Origin: CBDUXP01 sp965371225 [NCBI: uncultured bacterium]
GTDB taxonomy: Bacteria; Abyssobacteria; SURF-5; CBDUXP01
DNA length: 17,931 nt
Direction: 5' to 3'
Assembly: GCA_965371225.1 (NCBI GenBank)
Contig: CBDUXP010000075.1
Span: 1 to 17,931 of the forward strand
The notes under the pieces are model-generated. The model did no database searches and was not told the origin of the DNA. It was given only the letters and a program-made list of their open reading frames with translations. Positions 1-6,949 of this stretch are shown here, one piece after another. Numbering within the stretch: position 1 is the stretch's first letter; every line of letters begins with the position of its first letter. Position numbers and translations under genes: made by a program.

Positions 1-1
1 A

Positions 2-538
2 CAGCAGGCCGTCCTGTTCACGGGAACCGTTCGCGAGAACATTGCGGCCGGCCGGCCGGATGCGGACGGGGTGGGGGTCATGCGCGCCGCGCGCATTGCC
101 CAAGCGCACGATTTCATTATGCAACTCCCGCAGCAATACGACACACCGCTCGGTGATCACGGCAGCGACGTGTCTGGCGGGCAAGCCCAGCGCATCGCAC
201 TGGCCCGTGCCGTGTTCCGCGAACCCCGCGTGCTGGTGTTGGATGAAGCCATGTCCTCCCTGGATTCCATGGCCGAGGAAGCCATCTGCCAAGGGCTGCT
301 TGGGCTGACCGTGGATCGCACGAGCCTGATTATCGCGCATCGCCTGTCCACCATCACGGCAGCCGATCGTGTGATCTTGCTCCACGAGGGCCGCGTAGCC
401 GCCCAGGGGACACACGCGGCGCTCCTGACAGAGCACGCACTCTATCGGGACCTGTTCGAACGCCAGCTATTGCCCATCTTGGACGATGTCGCGGCAACCG
501 GGGACGCGACGGTTCGCACGTCACGGGTGGGCGCATGA
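2..538 (+). CDS. ABC exporter, ATP-binding domain (3' part of gene)
   Basis: The 5' end lies outside the window; the frame is open from base 2. The visible part is the C-terminal two thirds of an ATP-binding domain: a Q-loop region at the very edge (QQAVLFTGTVREN), the ABC signature VSGGQ at about 170-184, Walker B with D-loop (VLVLDEAMSSLD, about 229-264) and the H-loop in IIAHRLST (about 331-354), followed by a short tail. The segment between Q-loop and signature (LPQQYDTPLGDHGSDVSGGQ) is typical of half-size exporters of the MsbA/lipid or peptide exporter type, in which a membrane domain precedes the ATPase domain. It would power export of a lipid, glycolipid or peptide across the inner membrane. 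The neighbouring glycan-modification genes suggest a glycan-related substrate, but that is inference. It ends convergently with the next gene, 56 bp apart. Confidence 0.93.
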   Translation, partial: QQAVLFTGTVRENIAAGRPDADGVGVMRAARIAQAHDFIMQLPQQYDTPLGDHGSDVSGGQAQRIALARAVFREPRVLVLDEAMSSLDSMAEEAICQGLLGLTVDRTSLIIAHRLSTITAADRVILLHEGRVAAQGTHAALLTEHALYRDLFERQLLPILDDVAATGDATVRTSRVGA

Positions 539-594
539 GGCCGGCCCGACTCAGCCGTGCGACACGCCCGTCGCTGCATCGGCGCGATGAGACC

Positions 595-1524
595 TTACAC
601 GCGCGGATTGACCCAGGTCTGCACTCCGTCGCCGAACGTGATCGGGCCGTAGGGCGTGGCGGCCGCCGTCCCACAGGCATAGTCGTTGCGCAATGTCCAA
701 CCATGCGCGGTAAAGAGAGCGCGGAGCCCGTCTTCAATTGCCGCAGAATGGGTCCCAATATGCAACCGGCGCACTGTCGCCGTGAGAGGTTCGATGGCGG
801 AACGCAACACGGCCAGCTCTGCGCCCTGGATATCCAGATCGATCAGATCCACGCGCGCATGCTGCTCAAGAATCCCGGTCAGCGTCACCGTCCGCACCGC
901 TTGCCGACGCTGGCCGTTCGGTCCGGATTGAGACGCAGCCGTCGCGGCCCGCTGCGCGGCCCGCTTTGCGCGGCGGCGCTTGCGCAGCAGGAAGCCCACC
1001 GGGCCACTGCGGCGGGGGGCGGGCGCCGGCGCGTCGTCCTTCGCGAGCGCTTGGCCGTACCATCCCGCCGGATTCCCCACGTGAAACATGGCCGTCCCGG
1101 CCGACACGTGCATGGCGGCCTGGATCAGATCGTGCGCGTCCGGGCCGATCCCGTTATCGTCCAGGTGTTCGCGCAGCCAGGCGAAATGCGTCGGCTCGGC
1201 CTCCACGCCAACCAACGCGTACGGCAGCGGATTCAGCACGCGGAGCGCCGCGACGCCGCGCACCAGCCACCTCCCGTACCCGGCGCCCAACTCGATCATG
1301 ACGAAACGCTCCCGCGCTGCCGCGACCGCTTCGAGCACATCCACCCACTCGAACGTTTCTTCGCTGAACGCCGGCAGCGGAGGTTCGCGGATGCCGGGAT
1401 CCCGCCCGTAGCTTTCGACGTGAGCCGCGAGGCCTGTTTCGAACTCCGCTCGCGTCTTGATCCCAAAGCAGTCCACGACGAAGCCGGCAGGCGGAACGCC
1501 ACGCCAACGCGGCATCTGGAGCAT
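595..1524 (-). CDS. FkbM-family SAM-dependent methyltransferase
   Basis: A 309-residue protein with a Rossmann-type SAM site: motif I ELGAGYGRW (residues 78-86), an acidic strand end VGVEAEP (105-111), and the FkbM-characteristic VDLIDLDIQGAE (225-236) followed by RRLHIGTHS (252-260). FkbM proteins O-methylate sugars or polyketides, and many lie in polysaccharide or LPS clusters, which fits the neighbours. Residues about 166-210 form an unusual Pro/Ala/Arg/Lys-rich insert between the two halves of the fold, probably a disordered basic loop. The ATG at 1524 has a second in-frame ATG three codons later (Met4), so the exact start is uncertain. It is encoded opposite to the following operon and converges on the ABC gene. 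The family call is firm; the substrate is unknown. Confidence 0.88.
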   Translation of the reverse strand: MLQMPRWRGVPPAGFVVDCFGIKTRAEFETGLAAHVESYGRDPGIREPPLPAFSEETFEWVDVLEAVAAARERFVMIELGAGYGRWLVRGVAALRVLNPLPYALVGVEAEPTHFAWLREHLDDNGIGPDAHDLIQAAMHVSAGTAMFHVGNPAGWYGQALAKDDAPAPAPRRSGPVGFLLRKRRRAKRAAQRAATAASQSGPNGQRRQAVRTVTLTGILEQHARVDLIDLDIQGAELAVLRSAIEPLTATVRRLHIGTHSAAIEDGLRALFTAHGWTLRNDYACGTAAATPYGPITFGDGVQTWVNPRV

Positions 1525-1585
1525 GAGCGGGTGTTCGTCGGGAATGAGATCTCACCGGCGGCGCAAGGATACGCGCAGCGTGGCG

Positions 1586-1617
1586 GCCATTATATGGCAG
1601 GCCGCGTGCGGCGTCGC
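1586..1617 (-). promoter_or_regulatory. Possible promoter for the FkbM gene, with short palindrome
   Basis: In the 194-bp divergent gap 1525-1718 the minus strand reads TATAAT at 1594-1589, about 65 bp before the FkbM ATG. The -35 position at the right spacing (1617-1612) is only a weak match (GCGACG). The -10 overlaps a perfect 5-bp inverted repeat GCCAT-TAT-ATGGC (1586-1598). I see no convincing plus-strand promoter in the gap for the glycosyltransferase operon. Confidence 0.28.
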
Positions 1618-1718
1618 CGGGCTTCCCGTTCGCGCGGGGCACATGGCCTGAGCCCAGGCGCGTGCACCGTAGGCGGGCATCAGGCAGCGGCCATCCGCCC
1701 CTGCGAGAGCGGCACGCC

Positions 1719-3086
1719 ATGACCGCCGTCGCCACGCGCGCCCCCGAAGGCCCGCAGCTGAGCGTGGTGGTCACGTCGCGGCATGACGACCACGGGGGGG
1801 ACCTGCTCTTTCGGATGCAGCATTTCGTGACCGGCTTGGCGGCGCAGGCACACCGGCATACCCTCCCCGTGGAACTGATCCTGGTGGAATGGAACGCTCC
1901 CGCCGACCGGTCGTCGCTGGCCACGGCGCTGCACTGGCCTGAGCCGACGCGATACTTTCACCCACGGGTGATAGCCGTACCCGCGTCGCTCCACCAGACC
2001 CTCGCGCACGCAGACGCCCTCCCGCTATTTCAGATGCTGGCGAAAAACGTCGGCATCCGGCGGGCCACCGCCCCGTACATTCTCGCGACGAACATTGACA
2101 TTCTTTTTCCGGACGCACTCATGCGCACGTTGAAGACCCGGCTTCGGCCCGGCGTGATCTTCCGGACGGATCGCCATGACGTGGCGTGCGATGTGCCGGA
2201 GAGCGCGGAGGTTGCGGCTGTGCTGGCGTATTGCGACGCGCATGTCATTCGCCAGCATCGCGCGGATGGCACGTTTTTACCCGCGAATGGCGCGTGGGTA
2301 TGTCGCAACCCTTCCTACCGCGTGCTGCCACTGCGACTCACGCGACTAGCCATCCGCCGCTGGCGCCACGCGGTGCGGCAGGAGGTCAACTTGGCATACA
2401 ACCCCGTCGTGCAGACCATGCGGCGTTGGCTAGACGCACGGGGCCTGCTGCACCCCATGGAGCGCCGGCGGCTCCTGAATAACCGGCGCACGCGGCGCGG
2501 CGCCGCGGCCGTGGTGCGGACCGCCATCGCGCTGGCCCTGGGAGGCCGCACGGTGTTCCGCCGCGAACGGCGCGCGCCTTGGTGGAACCGGCTGCAAGCC
2601 CACACGACCCACATCGCATTCCAGTCGCGCGTGCATCGCGCCTATGTGCGGCTGCATACGAACGCCTGCGGCGATTTTACGCTTGCGGATCGGGACACGT
2701 GGTACGCGTTGCACGGGTACCCGGAGTGGCAGATCTTCTCCTGGCACTTGGACTCCGTCCTGCTGTTCCAAGCGGAGGCTCATGGCATCCCGGTGGTGCG
2801 CTTCCCGCGCGCGTGCGCCACGTATCACATTGACCACGGAGCGGGCTGGACTCCGGAGGTCGAGGAGGATCTCTTCGCGCGATTGGAACGCCGTGGGGTG
2901 CCCTATCTCACGATTGAGGCCCTGCATGACCGCATCGCCGACATGCAGACCTCGGTTAGGCAGGGCCGCCCGGTAGTCTACAACGATGACAGTTGGGGCT
3001 TTGCCCACGTGCCGCTGCGCGAAACGGTCCCCGGCTCCCCGCCGCAGATTCCGGGCGCGGCCGTGCCGGTGGCCAGCAGGGACTAG
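1719..3086 (+). CDS. Glycosyltransferase-like protein (GT-A type)
   Basis: 455 residues from ATG 1719. A GTG at 1662 is in frame, but the sequence between is Arg-rich and unlike a GT-A N-terminus, while PQLSVVVTSRHDD starts 11 residues after the ATG like the first beta strand of a GT-A fold. The nucleotide-sugar region continues with ELILVEWNAP and a DxD-like TNIDILF (T124-N125-I126-D127). The C-terminal half has NACGDFTLADRD (from 315), GYPEW (333-337), FSWHLDSVL with D345, and a His-containing YHIDHGAGW. This resembles the acceptor-side half of galactosyltransferase-like families. It probably adds a sugar to a surface glycan in the cytoplasm. It is the first gene of a tight plus-strand operon, 14 bp before the sulfotransferase. 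Donor and acceptor are unknown. Confidence 0.8.
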   Translation: MTAVATRAPEGPQLSVVVTSRHDDHGGDLLFRMQHFVTGLAAQAHRHTLPVELILVEWNAPADRSSLATALHWPEPTRYFHPRVIAVPASLHQTLAHADALPLFQMLAKNVGIRRATAPYILATNIDILFPDALMRTLKTRLRPGVIFRTDRHDVACDVPESAEVAAVLAYCDAHVIRQHRADGTFLPANGAWVCRNPSYRVLPLRLTRLAIRRWRHAVRQEVNLAYNPVVQTMRRWLDARGLLHPMERRRLLNNRRTRRGAAAVVRTAIALALGGRTVFRRERRAPWWNRLQAHTTHIAFQSRVHRAYVRLHTNACGDFTLADRDTWYALHGYPEWQIFSWHLDSVLLFQAEAHGIPVVRFPRACATYHIDHGAGWTPEVEEDLFARLERRGVPYLTIEALHDRIADMQTSVRQGRPVVYNDDSWGFAHVPLRETVPGSPPQIPGAAVPVASRD

Positions 3087-3090
3087 GAGG
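3085..3090 (+). promoter_or_regulatory. Ribosome binding site AGGAGG fixing a GTG start
   Basis: A perfect AGGAGG lies 10 bases before GTG 3101. It overlaps the last codons and stop of the glycosyltransferase gene. This favours GTG 3101 over the in-frame ATG at 2993, which would add 36 residues lying inside the upstream gene. Confidence 0.75.
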
Positions 3091-3100
3091 GCGTGTACCT

Positions 3101-3916
3101 GTGAGCCTGTCAAACGTGTTCGTAGTCGTAAGCTGGGGCCGCACCGGTACCGTGTGGTTAGCCAAACTCCTGAACGCCCACCCCCAGGTGTTTTGCTTGC
3201 ACCATCTGCCGGCGTCGATGCAGAGCGTGCTGGGCCCCGCGGCCGTGCCGAGTGAGGTGGACTATTTGCGGCTGGTCGTGGACCAGGCAGGGGCGCATTA
3301 CCGGTTGGTCGGCGATTGTCATGGTGTGCGCGTCCAACGGATTCATTTGCTCCAGGATGCGTTTGGGGATCGCTTGCGGGTGTGTTCTGTCACCCGCCAT
3401 CCGGTGCCGCGCCTGGAGTCCTATCTGCTGTACGCGCAACAGATAGGCGTCGCGTCCTATGGAATTGACTACGTTCGTGTCTCTGCGGGCATTCCAGAAC
3501 ACCTGCGGGCGTTGGCCGAAGGCGAAGAGCGGATGTTCTTTGCTTACCTCATGGGGCTGGTGAACTTGATCGAGCTGGAAGTTGAGGCCGGCCCAGTCTT
3601 CCCTATCGAACGGCTCTCGACGAATCTTCGGGAGGTGAATCGGTTGCTGGCCCATCTGTCGGACGGCGAGTTGAAGTTCACCGCTGCGGCGGCGCGGAGC
3701 GTGATGGCCGAGCGGCTCAATGTCAGTGTCGGACCCGACGGCACGCCCCTTCCCCCGCGTACGGCCGATCCGGAAGAGCGCTTCATGGCGTGGCCGTCCT
3801 GGCAGCAGGAACTCTTTCTCGGCCTGCTGCACGACCGGGCCAGGGAACTGTACGAGCAACTGGGTTTGGCCCTACCGACTGGCCAGACGGTCAGCCCATG
3901 CCCCCCCTCAGAATGA
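3101..3916 (+). CDS. PAPS-dependent sulfotransferase family protein
   Basis: 271 residues from GTG 3101, chosen from the AGGAGG 10 bases upstream. The N-terminus VFVVVSWGRTGTVWLAKLL (residues 6-24) is the phosphate loop that binds the 5'-phosphosulfate of PAPS. VTRHPVPRLESY (97-108), with R99 and S107, matches the 3'-phosphate-binding RHP...R..S motif. These two motifs in this order define sulfotransferase folds; the length is normal for bacterial carbohydrate sulfotransferases. It would transfer sulfate from PAPS to a hydroxyl of a glycan or lipid. It lies between a glycosyltransferase and a methyltransferase with 14- and 16-bp gaps, so the product is probably a sulfated surface glycan. The acceptor is unknown. 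No PAPS-synthesis genes are in the window. Confidence 0.83.
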   Translation: MSLSNVFVVVSWGRTGTVWLAKLLNAHPQVFCLHHLPASMQSVLGPAAVPSEVDYLRLVVDQAGAHYRLVGDCHGVRVQRIHLLQDAFGDRLRVCSVTRHPVPRLESYLLYAQQIGVASYGIDYVRVSAGIPEHLRALAEGEERMFFAYLMGLVNLIELEVEAGPVFPIERLSTNLREVNRLLAHLSDGELKFTAAAARSVMAERLNVSVGPDGTPLPPRTADPEERFMAWPSWQQELFLGLLHDRARELYEQLGLALPTGQTVSPCPPSE

Positions 3917-3932
3917 CCGGAGTGGCGTTGAC

Positions 3933-4769
3933 ATGAGTGGTTTCCCGACCGTGCCGCTCGTGGAGGTGCAGCGCTACTGGGATGCCCGTCCGTGTAACAT
4001 CCGGCATTCGCCGAAACCGGTCGGCACCCGCGAGTATTTCGACGAGGTGGAGTCGCGGAAGTACCGGGTCGAACCGCACATTCCCCCATTCGCCGCGTTC
4101 GACCGCTGGCAAGGGAAGCGGGTGTTGGAGCTGGGGTGCGGGATCGGAACGGACACTATCAATTTCGCCCGCGCCGGCGCACGGGTCACTGCGGTGGACC
4201 TGTCCGGGCAATCCTTGGAAGTTGCCCGCCGGCGCGCCGCGGTGTTTGGGCTCGCCGATCGGATCGGGTTCTATCAGGCCAACGGTGAAGAATTATCGGC
4301 TACGGTGCCGGTGCAGCCATACGACCTGGTGTATTCGTTCGGGGTGATTCACCACACGCCCCATCCCGAGCGTGCGTTGGCGCAACTTCGTCAGTATCTC
4401 GCGCTCGGGGGGACACTCAAACTCATGCTGTACTACCGTTGGTCCTGGAAGGTGTTTTGGATCCTGCTCACCTTTGGGCGCGGGCGATTCTGGAAGCTGG
4501 ACGAGTTGGTGGCGGCGCATTCTGAGGCCCAGACGGGATGCCCCGTGACCCATGCCTATAGCAAGGAGGGGGCATGGACCCTTGTCGAAGCGCAGGGATT
4601 TCGCGTAACCGCCATGTTCGTCGACCACATTTTCCCATACCGCATACCGGAGTACGTGGAGTACCGGTACAGCCACACGTGGTTTGCTCGGTACATGCCG
4701 CGTGCGTTCTTCCGTTGGTGCGAGCGGCGATTCGGCTGGCATCTGTGTATCACCGCCGAAGCGACATAG
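3933..4769 (+). CDS. Class I SAM-dependent methyltransferase
   Basis: 278 residues from ATG 3933. A GGAG at 3919-3922 sits 10 bases upstream, and the longer in-frame extension to 3720 lies inside the sulfotransferase gene. The class I motifs are clear: VLELGCGIGTDT (64-75) binds SAM, TAVDLS (86-91) holds the acidic residue for the ribose, and DLVYSFGVIHHTPHPE (131-146) is the post-II/motif III region of the UbiE/Methyltransf_11 type. The C-terminal part (Tyr/Trp/Arg-rich, with a segment LKLMLYYRWSWKVFWILLTF) may be membrane-associated or bind a lipid-linked acceptor. Together with the sulfotransferase it suggests methylation of a glycan or lipid-linked sugar. The acceptor is not predictable from sequence. 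Confidence 0.87.
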   Translation: MSGFPTVPLVEVQRYWDARPCNIRHSPKPVGTREYFDEVESRKYRVEPHIPPFAAFDRWQGKRVLELGCGIGTDTINFARAGARVTAVDLSGQSLEVARRRAAVFGLADRIGFYQANGEELSATVPVQPYDLVYSFGVIHHTPHPERALAQLRQYLALGGTLKLMLYYRWSWKVFWILLTFGRGRFWKLDELVAAHSEAQTGCPVTHAYSKEGAWTLVEAQGFRVTAMFVDHIFPYRIPEYVEYRYSHTWFARYMPRAFFRWCERRFGWHLCITAEAT

Positions 4770-4876
4770 CCGAGCCCTGCCGAGATGACGAAGCGCCTGT
4801 GGACCCCCGCCTCAGGGCCGCCCACCGAAACCAGTAAGCGGCCCCGGGGACGCGGCGCGGCGACGGGGCAGTGATC

Positions 4877-6118
4877 ATGCAAGCGCAACGCAAGGTGTTC
4901 TTCCTCCTACTGTTCCTCTTGATACTGGTCGTGCTTGAGGGGACCGCGAAGGTGGTCTACGCGGTGCGGGAAGGGGGCTACGTCTCGACAGCCGAACTGT
5001 TCGCACGGAACTCGAACGAGTTCATTCGCGACCTCGAGCGCCCCGAGGACGACTGCACCTACCTCGACACGTTATATCCCCACCCATATCTGGCGTTCGT
5101 CCACCACGATACCCCCCCGTGTGGCATACGTAGCCAGTTAAACAGTCAAGGCCTCTTCGGGGAGGAGCTTCCCCTACAGCGGGATCCCGAGTACTTCACC
5201 ATTTTGCTTACCGGAGGGTCCGTCGGAGCGCAACTCGGCCAGGTGAATAATCCCGGCAGCCCCAAGCATCTCGAGGTATCGCTGAATGCGCGGTACCGCA
5301 GTCCGACCGGCAAACCGTTTCGCGTGTTCAACGGCGGGGACGGCGCCTGGAAGTATCCACAGCAGCTCATTCTCTTCGCGATCTACGGCCCGTTCGTCGA
5401 TGGTCTTGTGACTTTGGACGGCTACAACGAACATTCCGGCGTCAGGTTCGGTTCTCGAGATCGGATCGAGAAACCGGCGAACAATTTCATAGAGGTGAAC
5501 CCGCTCGCGAATTACAGCGTGGATGCCCTCGGCGGCGCGTGGGCCGTGAATCGCCTGCGTTCCGTCATACGCGGGACCCCGGTCGTCAAGCGATCGCATC
5601 TCGCCTACCTCCTTTTCCAGGCGGCGCGCGGCGCGTGGGCCACCGCGCTTGCCGATGTTGACGATCCCCTCCGTCAACGCCAGGCGTCCATGTTCACCCT
5701 CCCCGCCGAATGGGACGCCGAACAGGCGTGGCAATGGAACGTTGAACGCTACGCGGACTACATCCGCTCGATGGAGACGATGGGCAGCCGGCTGGGTGTG
5801 AAGACCGCCTTCTTTATCCAGCCGGCCCCGGCGTTCGGCAAGGTGTTAACCGACGAGGAGGCGGCGGTGGTCGGGCCACTGGACTATGCGGACTCCTACG
5901 TGGCGATGACGGGGCATCTACTGGCGCTACGCAGTGAAACGATCAATATCTTCAGCCTGCTCACCTTGCTTGAGGAGGTGGCGGACACGATCTACGCCGA
6001 CCACATACACTTTGAACGAGCCGGCCGTGGGTACACGCTGATGGCGGAACGGATGGCCACGGACATCGCGACCGCGTGGCAACTCGATGCGCACGACCCG
6101 GCTGCCGACACCGAATAG
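4877..6118 (+). CDS. Membrane-anchored SGNH/GDSL-like hydrolase or acyl-modifying enzyme
   Basis: 413 residues from ATG 4877. An in-frame GTG at 4871 is possible, but GGGG at 4865-4868 is better spaced for the ATG. A single N-terminal hydrophobic helix (about residues 7-20, VFFLLLFLLILVVL) implies an inner-membrane anchor with a periplasmic catalytic domain. SGNH blocks are visible: GGSVG with nucleophile S115, the block II glycine in NGGDG (152-156), block III DGYNEH with N184, and block V DHIH with D375 and H378, followed by the typical ERAGRGYTLMAERM. All four catalytic positions are present. Such proteins remove or transfer O-acetyl or other acyl groups on glycans. It lies 107 bp after the methyltransferase, last in the glycan operon. 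Substrate unknown. Confidence 0.78.
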   Translation: MQAQRKVFFLLLFLLILVVLEGTAKVVYAVREGGYVSTAELFARNSNEFIRDLERPEDDCTYLDTLYPHPYLAFVHHDTPPCGIRSQLNSQGLFGEELPLQRDPEYFTILLTGGSVGAQLGQVNNPGSPKHLEVSLNARYRSPTGKPFRVFNGGDGAWKYPQQLILFAIYGPFVDGLVTLDGYNEHSGVRFGSRDRIEKPANNFIEVNPLANYSVDALGGAWAVNRLRSVIRGTPVVKRSHLAYLLFQAARGAWATALADVDDPLRQRQASMFTLPAEWDAEQAWQWNVERYADYIRSMETMGSRLGVKTAFFIQPAPAFGKVLTDEEAAVVGPLDYADSYVAMTGHLLALRSETINIFSLLTLLEEVADTIYADHIHFERAGRGYTLMAERMATDIATAWQLDAHDPAADTE

Positions 6119-6262
6119 GTGCCTCGACCCGCACCGATAGACTTGCCCCCCTCGAGCGACCTCGCACGCGATCGGGGAAGCTGATTCTCGATCCAAATAG
6201 CGACACAAGCCCTGACTAGGCAACGACTTAGCCACAGCACAAATGCCTGTGCCGGGCGGGAC
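6119..6262. other. Intergenic region between glycan operon and TetR cassette
   Basis: About 144 bp with no convincing coding frame. A short inverted repeat GCACA-AATGCC-TGTGC (6237-6252) is present but has no T-tract, so I do not call a terminator. Beyond it the composition shifts abruptly to an AT-rich stretch (about 6263-6294) that holds the TetR promoter. Confidence 0.5.
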
Positions 6263-6291
6263 TTGACAATATTAAATTAACACTGTTAAAT
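6263..6291 (+). promoter_or_regulatory. Sigma-70-type promoter of the tetR-like gene
   Basis: A consensus -35 TTGACA (6263-6268) is followed after exactly 17 bp by TTAAAT (6286-6291), a good -10. The AT-rich block stands out sharply from the GC-rich surroundings. The predicted transcription start is about 6297-6300, which coincides with ATG 6299. The mRNA would therefore be leaderless. Confidence 0.72.
6277..6289. promoter_or_regulatory. Palindromic operator, probable TetR binding site
   Basis: TTAACA-C-TGTTAA is a perfect 13-bp palindrome. It lies in the spacer and overlaps the -10 hexamer of the promoter just upstream of the TetR gene. This size and placement are typical of self-regulating TetR-family operators, where bound repressor blocks RNA polymerase. 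The palindrome is seen directly; its recognition by the adjacent regulator is inference. Confidence 0.65.
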
Positions 6292-6298
6292 ATTGGGC

Positions 6299-6928
6299 AT
6301 GGCCAGGTTGGCGCTGACGGCGGAGCAGGTGGACGCGGGGCGGGCGGAGATCTGCCAGGCGGCGATGCGGGTGTTCGCCCGGGGCGGGATCGCGGCGGTG
6401 ACGCTGCGGGCCATCGCCAAGGAGCTGGGCTGGAGCTACACGACGCCTTACCGGTATTTCGCGAGTAAGGACGACATCATCGTGGCCCTGCGCACGGCGA
6501 CGTTTGCCCGGTTCGCTGATGTGCTGGAGGCGGCGATTGCGAGCGTGACCGACCCCGCGGCCGGTCTTGTCGTTCTGGTCCGCGCGTACACCGAGGCGGC
6601 CCTCGCCGACCCGGACGGTTACCGGTTGCTGCTGGACCTGCGCCAGGAAGACAGCAACGCGTTTCCCGAACTGGCGCGCCAGCGGCGGCGGGCGTTCGAG
6701 ACGTGCGTGCACACTGCCCGCGCGGCGCACGCGGCGGGACTGATCCCCGCGGACGCCGACGCAGAAACCGCGGCGCACGTGCTCTGGTCCGGCGTGCACG
6801 GGCTGGTGTCACTGCACCTGGCCGACCAACTGGTGATGACTCGCACGCTGGACGACTTGATCGAACCGCTGACCCAGACGCTGGTGGCAGGCACGCTCGC
6901 CCGCCGCGGCGAACCGTCGACGAACTAA
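6299..6928 (+). CDS. TetR/AcrR-family transcriptional regulator
   Basis: 209 residues from ATG 6299. An in-frame TTG at 6293 is rejected because it would precede the predicted transcription start. The N-terminal DNA-binding domain is canonical: a first helix around QAAMRVFARGG (20-30), then the helix-turn-helix TLRAIAKELGWSYTTPYRYF (35-54), followed by SKDDI. The rest is the all-helical ligand/dimerisation domain, with no recognisable subfamily signature. The repressor probably controls its own promoter through the 13-bp palindrome and, by readthrough, the two genes downstream, since only 21 bp separate it from the next gene and no terminator is visible. The ligand is unknown; a hydrophobic substrate of the downstream redox pair is plausible. 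Confidence 0.92.
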   Translation: MARLALTAEQVDAGRAEICQAAMRVFARGGIAAVTLRAIAKELGWSYTTPYRYFASKDDIIVALRTATFARFADVLEAAIASVTDPAAGLVVLVRAYTEAALADPDGYRLLLDLRQEDSNAFPELARQRRRAFETCVHTARAAHAAGLIPADADAETAAHVLWSGVHGLVSLHLADQLVMTRTLDDLIEPLTQTLVAGTLARRGEPSTN

Positions 6929-6936
6929 TCACATAC

Positions 6937-6941
6937 GGAGG
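6937..6941 (+). promoter_or_regulatory. Ribosome binding site GGAGG of the diiron-like gene
   Basis: GGAGG lies 8 bases before ATG 6950, in the short gap after the TetR stop. It is the strongest Shine-Dalgarno match of the cassette, in contrast to the leaderless first gene. The enzyme may thus be translated more efficiently than the repressor. Confidence 0.7.
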
Positions 6942-6949
6942 ACTGAACG

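Noticed and set aside
1662-1718. Upstream GTG start for the glycosyltransferase
   Set aside because: The added residues are Arg-rich and not part of a GT-A fold, and no Shine-Dalgarno precedes the GTG.
535-1722. 395-codon plus-strand open frame opposite the FkbM gene
   Set aside because: It is Arg/His/Pro-rich with no family features, while the minus strand encodes clear methyltransferase motifs; it is an antisense shadow in GC-rich DNA.
6237-6252. Short inverted repeat after the SGNH gene as a terminator
   Set aside because: The stem is only 5 bp and no T-tract follows.
6293-6298. TTG start for the TetR gene
   Set aside because: It would precede the transcription start predicted from the -10 element at 6286-6291; ATG 6299 fits better.
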